Source: Beijerinckiaceae bacterium (lineage in GTDB: Bacteria > Pseudomonadota > Alphaproteobacteria > Rhizobiales > Beijerinckiaceae). Taken from it: a stretch of 64,000 nucleotides of DNA. The notes under the pieces were generated by a model that had not been told where the DNA came from, did no database searches, and saw only the letters and a list, made by a program, of their open reading frames with translations. Below, one piece after another: positions 1 to 8,366 of the stretch. Each line of letters starts with the position of its first letter. The stretch's first letter is position 1. The position numbers and the translations under genes are program-made. The stretch covers positions 104,732 to 168,731 of the forward strand of contig JAIETL010000004.1 in NCBI GenBank assembly GCA_019745195.1, given 5' to 3'.

Positions 1-639
1 GTAGATATCGCCCGGCGCGATTTGCTGCGCGACGCCGCCCGCGGCCGAAAAGACCTGCCCCGCGAGTCCGGCGATGCGCATCTTCAGGCCCCGGAAATCC
101 GCCATGGATTTGATCTCCTTGCGGAACCAGCCGGCGGCCTGGGCGCCGGTGTTGCCGGCGAAGAGCGCATGGATGTTCTGCGTCTTGTAGAACTCGTCGA
201 GGAGTTCGTTGCCGCCGCCATTGACCAGCCAGGCGGCGTGCCCGCGCACGTTCATTCCGAAAGGCAGCCCGCAGGCGAGTGCGTAGGTCGGGTCCTTGCC
301 GATGTAATAGAACGACGCCGTCTGGCCGATCTCGATCGTCCCGGCCGAGACCGCGTCGGCGATGGCGAGCGGAGGCACGATCTCGCCTGGCCCGAACCAC
401 TGGATCTCGAAGCGACCGTCCGTGATCTCCCGCACCGCATTGATGAAGACCTGAGCCGAGCCATGGAGCGCCTCCAGATTCCGCCCGAAGGTCGATGGCA
501 TGCGCCAGCGGATCGCCGGCGCACTCTGGGCGATGGCGGGAGCCGCGATCAGGGTGGCGGCGCCTGCAAGGCCGGCGGTCAGAACGGAGCGTCGGGCGAC
601 AGCGCCCTTGGCCGCTCCGGCAGGACGAGACTTCGACAT
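1..639 (-). CDS. TRAP transporter solute-binding protein, DctP family (3' end outside window)
   Basis: The minus-strand frame opens with ATG at 639, behind a GGGAGGG ribosome site, and runs off the left edge without a stop, giving 213 residues. The N-terminus has a basic start, a hydrophobic stretch and an AxA-type signal cleavage site (about residues 20-38, ending PAIAQ), so the product should be periplasmic. The mature part begins RWRMPSTFG, and later contains IADAVSAGTIEIG and a W-F-x-K-E-I segment, as expected of DctP-type binding proteins of tripartite ATP-independent transporters. These bind an organic acid and hand it to a DctQ/DctM membrane pair, which is not in the window. The substrate cannot be told from this part. 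The neighbouring enoyl-CoA hydratase hints at an aromatic or carboxylic acid (inference). Confidence 0.82.
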   Translation of the reverse strand, partial: MSKSRPAGAAKGAVARRSVLTAGLAGAATLIAAPAIAQSAPAIRWRMPSTFGRNLEALHGSAQVFINAVREITDGRFEIQWFGPGEIVPPLAIADAVSAGTIEIGQTASFYYIGKDPTYALACGLPFGMNVRGHAAWLVNGGGNELLDEFYKTQNIHALFAGNTGAQAAGWFRKEIKSMADFRGLKMRIAGLAGQVFSAAGGVAQQIAPGDIY

Positions 640-782
640 GATGGTTCCCTCCCAGGAATGACCGGCCCGCTCTGGATCGCGGTTGCCGGCAGGCGCAGGC
701 GCAGGCGCAGAGAAGGCCAGGAATCCGACGCAGGCAGAGCGCGGCGTCGCCGTCGCGCTCCTCGATCGCATTGACGCTGTCG

Positions 783-1664
783 TCAGCCGGCCCAGAAGTC
801 GCGGCCGAGATTGCGCCGCGCATCCATCAGCGGGGTCTTTTCGCGGAAGGCGTCGAGGCCCGCGCCCTTGTCCGCGTCGGGCACATCGGCCCAGCCGTTG
901 ACGCTCGCCGTCCAGGCGCAGGAGAGCGCCTCGAAGGCCTGAGCGGTGTAGAGATCGGTCTCGACGTTCTTGTTGATGATGAATTTGAGCTGGCGCAGCG
1001 TCTGCTGGCTCTTTGCGCGCAGCAGGGTGAGCAGCTTCTCGACCTCGGCGTCGAGCCCGTCATTGGCGACCAGGCGGTTCCAGAGGCCCCATTCGACAGC
1101 CTTGCGCGCCGGCTGGATGGCAGCGAGCAGGTTGATTTCCTTGGTGCGGCGGCGGTTGATGAAGCGCGACATCCGGGTGGTGCCGCCCCAGCCTGGCGTG
1201 ATGCCCCAGTCCACCTCGGGCATGCCCCACTTCGCCCGCTCGGTCGCGATCACGAAGTCGCAGCACATGGTCAGTTCGAGGCCGCCGCCGACGGCGTAGC
1301 CGTCGACCGCCGCGATCGTCATCTTGTCGAGTTCCTCCAGCGCATAGGCCATCCACTGATAGTAGCGTACGCGGTGGAAATACTCGTTCGAGTCGCCCCA
1401 CTCGCCGCGCGACATCTCCTTGAGATCGTCGCCGGCGCAGAAGTTTCCGCCCGCGCCCTTGATGACGAGGAACTTGATCGTCTTCGAGCGGCGGACATGG
1501 TCGAAGATCGAAACCAGCTCGTCCGAAAGCCGCAGCGACAGGCAGTTGACCACGCTGGGCCGGTTCAGCGTGAGAACGCCGACATCGCCCTGCTCCTCGA
1601 AGATCGAGTGCTGCAGATCGGTCGGCTCCATCGGTTTCACCGGAACGGCGAAGGGGGCGTTCAT
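783..1664 (-). CDS. enoyl-CoA hydratase/isomerase family protein
   Basis: This 293-residue crotonase-fold protein should act on an acyl-CoA thioester in the cytoplasm. The first oxyanion-hole element is GNFCAGDDL (residues 73-81), the usual FxAGxDL with Asp in place of Ala. The second is AVGGGLEL (124-131). Glu150 in MPEVDWGITPGWGG (148-161) occupies the usual catalytic Glu position, while the second hydratase Glu is not obvious, so hydration, isomerisation or C-C cleavage all remain possible. The start at 1664 has a GAGAGGA ribosome site 5-6 bases upstream. It is transcribed away from the double-HxlR regulator at 1818, which probably controls it, and towards the TRAP binding protein. Together these suggest a small catabolic operon for an organic acid (inference). 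Confidence 0.85.
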   Translation of the reverse strand: MNAPFAVPVKPMEPTDLQHSIFEEQGDVGVLTLNRPSVVNCLSLRLSDELVSIFDHVRRSKTIKFLVIKGAGGNFCAGDDLKEMSRGEWGDSNEYFHRVRYYQWMAYALEELDKMTIAAVDGYAVGGGLELTMCCDFVIATERAKWGMPEVDWGITPGWGGTTRMSRFINRRRTKEINLLAAIQPARKAVEWGLWNRLVANDGLDAEVEKLLTLLRAKSQQTLRQLKFIINKNVETDLYTAQAFEALSCAWTASVNGWADVPDADKGAGLDAFREKTPLMDARRNLGRDFWAG

Positions 1665-1728
1665 GGCCGGTTTCCTCTCTTCGGATCGAGACCCGCGCCC
1701 GGTTGGGGCTCCTGCGGCTCGCTAGTTG

Positions 1729-1796
1729 GTTTCGTAACGCTACGGACTTGAACATAGTCAGTTTCACAACGCAACTGAAAAGTTGCGATACGAAAC
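1729..1796. promoter_or_regulatory. imperfect inverted repeat in divergent promoter region
   Basis: Between the enoyl-CoA hydratase and the HxlR-type regulator, GTTTCGTAACGC (1729-1740) and GCGATACGAAAC (1785-1796) are inverted copies with one mismatch in 12. The sequence between them is AT-richer than its surroundings and has smaller GTTTC and GAAA elements. This is a plausible operator for the adjacent two-domain HxlR regulator, placed to control both divergent genes. Binding is inferred from position only. Confidence 0.45.
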
Positions 1797-1817
1797 ACGC
1801 GGCCCTATTGTCGCGGG

Positions 1818-2810
1818 ATGAACACGCTCGATGCGTCTGCCCCAGTCCCGCCCGCGCTTCTGCGCGAGCGCGCCGCATCATCCGTGATCCGCGCGCTCGA
1901 CGTGCTTTCGGACCCATGGTCCTTCCTGATCCTGCGCGAGGCTTTTTTCGGCGTGCGCCGCTTCGAGGCGCTGCGCGTCAATCTCAGGATCGCCCGCAAC
2001 ATCCTGACCGAGCGGCTGGGCCGGCTTGTCGCGGAGGGCGTGCTCGAGCGGCGGCTCTACGAGGAGCGTCCCCCCCGCCACGAGTACCGCCTCACCGAGG
2101 CCGGGCGGGACTTCTACCCGGCGATCGTCGCGCTGATGTCCTGGGGAGACCGCTGGCGGCCGCTGGATGACGGGCCGCCTCTGACGCTTTTGCATATCGA
2201 TGACGGCTCTATCGTCGAGCCGGTCGTCATCTGCTCGTCTTGTGCGAGCCCAATCTCGCCCTTCGACGTCGTGCTGGAGGCTGGACCCGGCGCAGGCACG
2301 GAGATCGACTTCGTCACGCCCGCGACGCGCCGGCGCGGCGACGACGAAGCCTGGCTGCGTGGCCGCCCCTGCTCGGTGGCGCGCGCGCTCCACGCGATCG
2401 GCGACCGCTGGAGCTTCCGCATCCTGCGCCAGAGTTTCTTCGGCGCGAAGCGCTTCGAGACGTTCCAGCAATCGCTCGGCATCGCCCGCAACATTCTCAG
2501 CGAGCGGCTGACGCGACTGGTCGGCGAAGGCATCCTGGAACGACGCCGCTATAAGGAGCGCCCGGAACGCTTTGAATATCTTCTCTCGCCGGCCGGGCTT
2601 GCGCTTTATCCAAGCTTTCTGCTGCTGATGGCCTGGGGCGACCGTTGGCGGATGAGCGAGACCGGGCCGCCGCTGCTGATCCGTCACCAGCGTTGCGGGG
2701 CGACCGTCCAGCCGCGACTGATCTGCGCGCGCCGGAAGACCGGGATCGTCGTGAATGCGGTTACCTACCGGATGAATTACCGCTATGCCCCAGCCGATGA
2801 ACGGGCATAA
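1818..2810 (+). CDS. tandem HxlR-type winged-helix transcriptional regulator
   Basis: The 330 residues contain two complete HxlR (MarR-like winged helix) domains in one chain, residues about 20-113 and 185-278. Each has the order (S/C)SV-x-RAL, a W-SF-x-ILR-x-xFFG segment, RF-E, a GIARN/RIARN-ILxERL recognition region, G-(V/I)-LERR, and a terminal MxWGDRW. Single-domain HxlR proteins of about 110-150 residues act as dimers, so this one may be an intramolecular pseudo-dimer. The linker (114-184) holds a CSSC motif (139-142), and each half ends in a similar tail, which suggests internal duplication of the whole unit. It is divergent from the enoyl-CoA hydratase gene and ends 6 bases before the DMT transporter gene, with which it is probably cotranscribed. 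Confidence 0.88.
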   Translation: MNTLDASAPVPPALLRERAASSVIRALDVLSDPWSFLILREAFFGVRRFEALRVNLRIARNILTERLGRLVAEGVLERRLYEERPPRHEYRLTEAGRDFYPAIVALMSWGDRWRPLDDGPPLTLLHIDDGSIVEPVVICSSCASPISPFDVVLEAGPGAGTEIDFVTPATRRRGDDEAWLRGRPCSVARALHAIGDRWSFRILRQSFFGAKRFETFQQSLGIARNILSERLTRLVGEGILERRRYKERPERFEYLLSPAGLALYPSFLLLMAWGDRWRMSETGPPLLIRHQRCGATVQPRLICARRKTGIVVNAVTYRMNYRYAPADERA

Positions 2811-2816
2811 CGGATC

Positions 2817-3686
2817 ATGACGCAAAGCGGACGCGGCGGCATCGGCCTGATGGTCGCCGCGATGGTGGTCTTCGGCGCGCAGGACGCGCTCTCGCGCCTG
2901 CTTGCCGCTGAGTACGGCATCATCCTGATCCTGACGATCCGATTCTGGTTTTTCGCCCTGTTCGTGCTGGCGCTCAGCGCGCGCAACGAGGGGGGCCTGC
3001 TGGCCGTCGCCGCGACGCGTCGTCCGATCCTCCAGGTCCTGCGCGGGGTGACGCTCGTCGCGCAACTCGTCCTGCTGATCGAGGGATTCGTCCGGATCGG
3101 CCTCGTCGAGAGCCACGCGATCTTTGCCTGCTACCCGCTGATCGTCGCGGTCTTGGCGGCGCTCGTGCTGGGGGAGCGGGTGCCCGCCGGTCGCTGGCTC
3201 GCCATCGCGGCGGGAGCCATGGGCGTGCTCGTCATCCTACGGCCTGGGGCCGGCGTGTTCACTCCATCTGCGCTCATCGTTCTCGGGGCCGCGAGCATCT
3301 TTGCGACCTATTCGGTCCTGACGCGGCTCGTGGCGCGCCATGACAGCCCGCAGACGAGCTTCTTCTATACCGGCGTGGTGCCGGGGCTGCTGCTGAGCAT
3401 AGCCGCTCCCTTCGTCTGGCGACCGCTGGCTGTCGGTGATTGGGGCTGGATGGCGCTGCTCTGCGCCTCCGGCGCGCTTGGTCATTTCCTGCTGATCCGC
3501 GCCTATCAGCGCACGCAGGCGAGCCTGCTTCAGCCTTTCGCCTATCTCCAGCTCGTCACGGCGGCCTCGCTCGGCGTCGCGGTCTTCGGCGAGGCGCTGT
3601 CCTGGACGACGCTTCTGGGCTCGGTGATGGTCGTCCTAGCCGGGCTGTCGAACCTCTGGATCGAGCGACGACGCGTCCCGGGCTGA
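2817..3686 (+). CDS. EamA/DMT superfamily transporter
   Basis: This 289-residue inner-membrane protein is almost entirely hydrophobic, with about ten membrane segments in two EamA-type halves. The first half contains MVVFGAQDALSR near residue 20 and the conserved end LGERVPAGRWLAIAAGAMGV (about 118-138). The second ends with the matching FGEALSWTTLLGSVMVVLAG. Such proteins export amino acids, nucleosides or other small metabolites, and the substrate cannot be predicted. The ATG at 2817 follows the regulator stop by 6 bases, so the two are probably one transcript and the regulator may respond to the exported compound (inference). Confidence 0.85.
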   Translation: MTQSGRGGIGLMVAAMVVFGAQDALSRLLAAEYGIILILTIRFWFFALFVLALSARNEGGLLAVAATRRPILQVLRGVTLVAQLVLLIEGFVRIGLVESHAIFACYPLIVAVLAALVLGERVPAGRWLAIAAGAMGVLVILRPGAGVFTPSALIVLGAASIFATYSVLTRLVARHDSPQTSFFYTGVVPGLLLSIAAPFVWRPLAVGDWGWMALLCASGALGHFLLIRAYQRTQASLLQPFAYLQLVTAASLGVAVFGEALSWTTLLGSVMVVLAGLSNLWIERRRVPG

Positions 3687-3822
3687 ACCTTCGCTGCAAA
3701 ATCGCCGACCTCCGGCCAGCGCGGGTAGCGGGGTAAGAGCAGCGGCTGGCCGTCCGTGTGCCCTCCCGCACGCGCGCAACGCTTTCGGGCGTCAGGTCGC
3801 GCGCCCGCAGGCGGAGTGCCGG

Positions 3823-4269
3823 TCAGCTGGGGCGCGAGATGTTGTCGACGCCCTGAAGAGCGCCGGCGAGTTCGATCGCAGCCGAGATCGAAAGTCGCGT
3901 CCAGTCCATCTGTCCGACGAAGCCATGGTCGCGAAAGATATGGTCTTGCCGGGGCGAGCGAAGATACCCGTCCATCCACCAAGAGCCGAAGCGTCGTTTG
4001 GCGACGCGTTGCGATCCGATGATCCTGACATCGCGATGTCGCGGGTCTCTCTCGATCCGAACATATGTCGCCAGCACGGCCAATTGGTCGCCCTCGAGAA
4101 TCTGTACGAAGGCCGCTCCATCGAAGATCAGATAACCGGTGATTCCCGAGCGAGCGTTGTTGCGACGGGACGCATCGAGGATCTCGCGCAGAGTCTGCAT
4201 CGGGTCGTCGATCTTCGATGCGCTTAGCGCCGATGCATAGGCCAGCTGAAAGATAAGCGGCTCGGACAT
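3823..4269 (-). CDS. short BLUF-domain blue-light sensor protein
   Basis: This is a single BLUF (FAD-binding blue-light) domain with a short C-terminal extension, 148 residues from the ATG at 4269. An in-frame ATG at 4317 would add 16 unconserved residues and was not chosen. Key family residues are visible: Tyr11 (QLAYAS), Asn37/Asn38 (RRNNARSGITGYL), Gln56 (FVQILEG) and the RDPRHRDV and FGSWWMDGY segments, with Trp97/98 and Met99. The Tyr-Gln pair around FAD is what switches hydrogen bonding on illumination in this family. No EAL, GGDEF or cyclase output domain is attached, so it must signal through a partner, as PixD-type proteins do. Neither neighbour gives a clear partner. Confidence 0.88.
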   Translation of the reverse strand: MSEPLIFQLAYASALSASKIDDPMQTLREILDASRRNNARSGITGYLIFDGAAFVQILEGDQLAVLATYVRIERDPRHRDVRIIGSQRVAKRRFGSWWMDGYLRSPRQDHIFRDHGFVGQMDWTRLSISAAIELAGALQGVDNISRPS

Positions 4270-4525
4270 CGATTCATCGGGCTTCGCATAGACGGGCCGA
4301 CGGCAGCGCTCCCGCAAGGCCTCGTGCTCAGGCGACCCTCGATCCGACGGGTCGGAAGCATGTCAATTTTGCCATCTGCGATCAAGCGCCGGACATGTGC
4401 TGCAACGGCCGCTCGGACGGTCCATCCGTGCTCAAACGCCCGACGGAACCCTCCTGCCTTGCAACCCATAAGGAGGTCGCGCTTCCGGGCTGACGCTTCG
4501 GTCCGACGCGCGACGGGGCGACCCG

Positions 4526-5878
4526 CTATCGCGTCATCAGCGAGTACATCAGCATGCCGTTCATCGACAGCAGAACCGCAACGATCGCCGCAACGATCGC
4601 CAGATGCCACCCCCTGACCCTCATCTCGCCCATGATCCGTTCGGATCGGCAGATCGACAGGAGAGGCACCAGCGCGAAGGGGAGTTGGAGCGCCAGAATG
4701 ACCTGGGTGGCGACCAGAAGCGCGCCCGCCTTGTCATTGCCCTGATGCAGCAGGAAGGCGCTTGCCGGCACGATGGCGACCAGCCTGGTCGAGAGCCGCC
4801 TTGCCCAGGCGGGTATGCGCCAGCGGAGGAAGCCTTCCATGACGACCTGGCCGGCCATCGTCGCGGTAAAGCTCGAACTGAGCCCGCAGCACAGCAGGGC
4901 GACGGCGAACAGGGTGGGGGCCAGCGGCGACATCAGGGTCAGCGCGAGCGTGGCATGGATGTCCTCGAGGCTGAGCGCCGCCGGGGCCGCGCCCTGCCGA
5001 TGCAGCGCAGCCGCTGCCAGGATGAGCAGCGAAGCGTTCACGAGCAGCGCGAAGCCGAGCGCAATCACCACGTCGATGGTGGCGAAGCGCAGGGCCTCCC
5101 GCTTCTCCGCGATCTGCGTGCCATAGGCCCGGGTCTGGACGATGGCCGAATGCAGATACAGGTTGTGCGGCATGATCGTCGCCCCGACGATGCCCATGGC
5201 GAGGTAGAGCATTTCGGGATTGGCGTGGAGCGGCGGAGCGCTCGCGAGCGCCTCGAAAGCCTGGCTCCAGTTGGGCGCTGCGAGCACGATCTGGTAGCCG
5301 AGACTGAACGCGACCACGATCATCAAGGAGATGATGAAGGCTTCGATCCAGCGAAAGCCCTTGCTCTGGAGCCACAGGACGACCAGCACGTCGAGCGCGG
5401 TGAGAACGACCCCGACGTCGAAAGGGAGGCGGAACAGCAGGTTCAGCGCGATCGCGGTTCCGAGAATTTCGGCGACGTCGGTCGCGCAGATCGCGATTTC
5501 GGCGGTGATCCAGAGCCCGAAGGAGGTGCGTTTGCCGTAGTGGCTCCGGCAGGCCTGCGCCAGATCCTCTCCCGTCGCGATGGCGAGCCTCGCGCACAGC
5601 GACTGCACGAAGATCGCCATGATGCTCGAGACGACGACGACCGACAGCAGGACATAGCCGAACTTGATGCCGCTGCCGAGCGCTGTGGCCCAGTTGCCGG
5701 GATCCATATATCCCACTGCAACGAGATAGCCTGGTCCCAGAAACGCAACGAAACGTCGCGTCCAGAGGCCATTTTGGGGGACGTGAATAGTCCGGTATAC
5801 TTCGACAAGTGAATGCTGATTGTCGGGAATAGCGGCCGATGACGGGATATCGGAACTCTGAGATGCGGGATGGTTCAT
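4526..5878 (-). CDS. mntH: NRAMP-family divalent metal (Mn2+/Fe2+) transporter
   Basis: This is a multi-pass proton-coupled metal importer of about 450 residues, the usual NRAMP length. The metal-site motifs are present: DPGN at 59-62 in helix 1 and MPHNLYLHS at 236-244 in helix 6. Their Asp, Asn and Met residues coordinate Mn2+ or Fe2+ in characterised members. The start at 5878 (MNHPASQ) is preferred over an upstream ATG at 5965, because the extra 29 residues are polar and unlike the family. It is divergent from the response-regulator gene at 6057. No clear Mur/MntR-type operator was recognised in the 178-base gap. Its closeness to a MopA-like peroxidase makes manganese the attractive substrate, but sequence alone does not separate Mn from Fe. 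Confidence 0.9.
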   Translation of the reverse strand: MNHPASQSSDIPSSAAIPDNQHSLVEVYRTIHVPQNGLWTRRFVAFLGPGYLVAVGYMDPGNWATALGSGIKFGYVLLSVVVVSSIMAIFVQSLCARLAIATGEDLAQACRSHYGKRTSFGLWITAEIAICATDVAEILGTAIALNLLFRLPFDVGVVLTALDVLVVLWLQSKGFRWIEAFIISLMIVVAFSLGYQIVLAAPNWSQAFEALASAPPLHANPEMLYLAMGIVGATIMPHNLYLHSAIVQTRAYGTQIAEKREALRFATIDVVIALGFALLVNASLLILAAAALHRQGAAPAALSLEDIHATLALTLMSPLAPTLFAVALLCCGLSSSFTATMAGQVVMEGFLRWRIPAWARRLSTRLVAIVPASAFLLHQGNDKAGALLVATQVILALQLPFALVPLLSICRSERIMGEMRVRGWHLAIVAAIVAVLLSMNGMLMYSLMTR

Positions 5879-6056
5879 GGTCGGCCGCGTGGAATCTCTC
5901 GGCGACCATTCTGTGACGTAGCGAAAGACGATGTCAAATTTCAATGCGCGGCGTGGTCGCGACATGCATTAACTGAATGGATTACGGCGCGTTTACATTC
6001 GGTTCCGACTGGGACAAGATAGGCCTCAAAATAATTCTAGGGGGAAAACAGTTCAG

Positions 6057-6728
6057 ATGACTTTGACAACGATCGCTATCGTTGACGATCACCCTTTGCT
6101 TGCCGAGGGGCTGGCGGCCGTATTGGGCCGGTACGATCACCTGAGCGTTGTCGCCATGGGAAGCAAAGCAGACGACGTCCTGAATATCGTCGATAACTGC
6201 CGGCCTGATATCATCCTGGTCGATCTCAACATGCCCGGAGACGCCTTTGCGGTCCTCAACGACATCCGCCTGCGCGCCTGTTCCACAAAGGCTATCGTTT
6301 TTACCGCTTCGACCAGCACCGATCACGCCGTCAGCGCGCTCGCCGCGGGAGCCGCCGGTTTCGTGCTGAAGGGTAGCCAGTCGGCCGAACTGGTCGAAGC
6401 GATCGAGGCCGTCGGTCGCGGCGAAGTGTTCATCACGCCCTCTTTCGCCGCCAAGGTCATCGGCGCATTGCAGGCCAGGGAGGCGGAGAAACGCGCCGCC
6501 GAGCAACTCAAGCTCAGCGTGCGCGAGGAACAGATCGTCCGCCTTCTGCTCTGCGGCAAGCAGAACCGCGAGATCGCGACGGCGCTGAACCTGAGCGAAA
6601 AAACGGTCAAGAGCTATATGAGCAATCTCATGGCCAAGCTGCACGCGCGAAACCGCCTCGAAGTGGTCATCGCGGCGCAGAGGTTCATGCCCGAGACTCC
6701 GGATCGTCGTGGCCAACAGACGCCGTGA
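6057..6728 (+). CDS. NarL/FixJ-family response regulator
   Basis: The protein has 223 residues: a receiver domain (about 4-120) and a LuxR-type helix-turn-helix (about 150-210). The receiver has the acidic pair Asp10-Asp11, the phospho-acceptor Asp56 (VDLNMPG), the FTAS threonine and the FVLKGS lysine. The DNA-binding part contains REEQIVRLLLCGKQNREIA and LSEKTVKSYMSNLMAKL, typical of NarL-class activators. An AGGGGGA ribosome site lies about 10 bases before the ATG. The gene is convergent with the histidine kinase at 6685-8184, overlapping its 3' end by 44 bases. The kinase is of the matching HisKA_3 class, so the two are the likely cognate pair. The next gene downstream is the giant RTX peroxidase, a possible target (inference). 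Confidence 0.92.
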   Translation: MTLTTIAIVDDHPLLAEGLAAVLGRYDHLSVVAMGSKADDVLNIVDNCRPDIILVDLNMPGDAFAVLNDIRLRACSTKAIVFTASTSTDHAVSALAAGAAGFVLKGSQSAELVEAIEAVGRGEVFITPSFAAKVIGALQAREAEKRAAEQLKLSVREEQIVRLLLCGKQNREIATALNLSEKTVKSYMSNLMAKLHARNRLEVVIAAQRFMPETPDRRGQQTP

Positions 6729-8184
6729 ACGACCGGGCGCGGACCGGCAGCCGCACGCGCAGCATCATCCCTCCCGAGTCAAGGCGCACGCTCGACAGCG
6801 ATCCCCGCAGGGCGTTGACGCGCGTGCGCATGCCGCGAAGCCCCAGCCCGCCGACGATCTTGGCGGCTTCCTCGGCCGGCCCCGCATCCTCGATGACGAG
6901 TACGAGATAGCCGGCATCGAAGCACGTCTCGACGCGCTGGCCTTTGCCGTCGGCATGCTTGTAGGCGTTCATCAGCGCCTCCTGGACCACGCGGAAGGCG
7001 CATATCCGGATCGCTTCCGGCATGTCTGCGGGGAGATCGGCGAACTGCCTGCAGACTTTCGTCCCGGTATGTCGTTCATGATAGGCCACCGCCGCCTCGA
7101 TCGTCGCCAGCGGCGTCAACTCGCGGATCTCGGGCAGGACGAGCCCGGCCGAGAGGTTGCGGAGTTCGCCGAGCGTCTGTTCGATCAGCGGACCAAACAG
7201 TTCCCGGAGTTCTTCGACGGCCGGATTGTCCGATGAGGACGGCAGGCGCAGCATCATCAGGCTCAGCATCTGGATCGGTCCGTCGTGCAGGTCGGCGCCG
7301 ATCCGGGACAGGTATTCTTCATTGGTCACCGCGGCGTGGATGCGCGCGCGGTCCGCGACGTGTCTGAGGGAACTGTTGCGCTTCGCAAGGGCGGCGGCCC
7401 GGGCGAGGTTCTGCTCAAGCAGGCTCTGCTGGCTCGCGATCGTCCGGCTGGCGCGCCGGATCAGCGCGAAGAGCATGATGCCGACGACGACGCTGACGTT
7501 GAGGATGAGAAACCAGAGCGCGAGTTTGAGCTGTCCGATCTCGCGATTCAGCATATCGGCCGTGTTGTAGAACTCGGCGATCCCGATCACCGTCGCAGGC
7601 GCATTGCGGCTGAACACGGGCGCATAGACCTCGATCATGTTGGGCCGGGCGATCATCGTCTCGGGATGATTCTCGACCATCGCGATGACGTCGCCGCCAA
7701 GCAGCCGCAGCAAGTTCTGCGGCCGGATGCGATCCTCGGCCACCGGGCCGGCGGTCGAATACAGAAGGTCGCCGCTGGTGGCCCAGATCTTGATGACCTT
7801 GACCTTGCCGCCCAACGGCGTGCCTGTGATCAGCCGCGTAAGGTCGGCCTTCGCCTCGGCCGAAAGCGGTGCGCCGGCTTCGAGATCGGTCAGATGCGGC
7901 GACACCACGGCCTCGACATAGGTCGCGGCGACCTCCGCCATGCTCTGCGTCCAGCCGACGCGAACCCTCCGCTCGACCCAGTAGCCAAGCACGACCATCG
8001 CCAGCGTCACAACCACCGCTGTCACGAGTGAGAAGCGCGTTTCAAGCCTGAAGCCGGACCACCAACGGACGATCGCTTCGAAGGGCGACCAAAGTCGGTA
8101 GTGCGCGCCGACCTTCTCCGAGACGGACCCCCCCGCCGCTGGACTCGCGAATCCATCGACCTTGCCATCTACCGGTCGCGTCAT
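6685..8184 (-). CDS. membrane histidine kinase, NarX/DegS-like (HisKA_3 + HATPase_c)
   Basis: This 499-residue sensor kinase has two membrane segments (about 51-70 and 221-242). They frame an extracytoplasmic domain of roughly 150 residues that matches no sensor fold I recognise. After a predicted coiled stretch (about 245-280), the HisKA_3 motif ADLHDGPIQMLSL gives phospho-acceptor His300. The ATPase domain has VVQEALMNAYKHA (399-411, N box) and GGLGLRGM (G box near 445). It would phosphorylate the convergent NarL-type regulator at 6057. Its start codon faces the RTX peroxidase gene across a 182-base divergent promoter region, so the kinase may sense a signal linked to that enzyme, such as a metal or oxidant. 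That last step is inference. Confidence 0.92.
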   Translation of the reverse strand: MTRPVDGKVDGFASPAAGGSVSEKVGAHYRLWSPFEAIVRWWSGFRLETRFSLVTAVVVTLAMVVLGYWVERRVRVGWTQSMAEVAATYVEAVVSPHLTDLEAGAPLSAEAKADLTRLITGTPLGGKVKVIKIWATSGDLLYSTAGPVAEDRIRPQNLLRLLGGDVIAMVENHPETMIARPNMIEVYAPVFSRNAPATVIGIAEFYNTADMLNREIGQLKLALWFLILNVSVVVGIMLFALIRRASRTIASQQSLLEQNLARAAALAKRNSSLRHVADRARIHAAVTNEEYLSRIGADLHDGPIQMLSLMMLRLPSSSDNPAVEELRELFGPLIEQTLGELRNLSAGLVLPEIRELTPLATIEAAVAYHERHTGTKVCRQFADLPADMPEAIRICAFRVVQEALMNAYKHADGKGQRVETCFDAGYLVLVIEDAGPAEEAAKIVGGLGLRGMRTRVNALRGSLSSVRLDSGGMMLRVRLPVRARSFTASVGHDDPESRA

Positions 8185-8366
8185 CGGGCAAGCATCCTGA
8201 GCTTAACAAATCGTTAACGTCGCCGATGTCTTGCGAGGCGCAAGACTTGAGGCGGCACGTTATCGAAACGGCTGGGTGGTGCAAAGCCAATTCCAGTATT
8301 TTTTGGCTCGGGGTCGCGTGGTCCCGAGAACGGGATCGTCTGTCTTCAGGTCGTGGGAGTATCGTT
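8185..8366. promoter_or_regulatory. divergent intergenic region before the RTX peroxidase
   Basis: These 182 bases separate the kinase start (8184) from the chosen peroxidase start (8367). An upstream in-frame ATG at 8226 exists, but the 47 residues it would add are not signal-like or repeat-like. The ATG at 8367 has a GGGAG ribosome site 6 bases away (8356-8360). Promoters for both genes must lie here. I could not identify a clear -35/-10 pair or operator by eye. Confidence 0.5.

Noticed and set aside
4224..4610. Minus-strand 128-codon frame between mntH and the BLUF gene
   Set aside because: It overlaps both neighbours, has no ribosome site and matches no family I recognise. A small gene at 4270-4470 cannot be fully excluded.
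8226..8366. Upstream ATG adding 47 residues to the peroxidase
   Set aside because: The added part is not secretion- or domain-like, while the ATG at 8367 has a well-placed GGGAG site.
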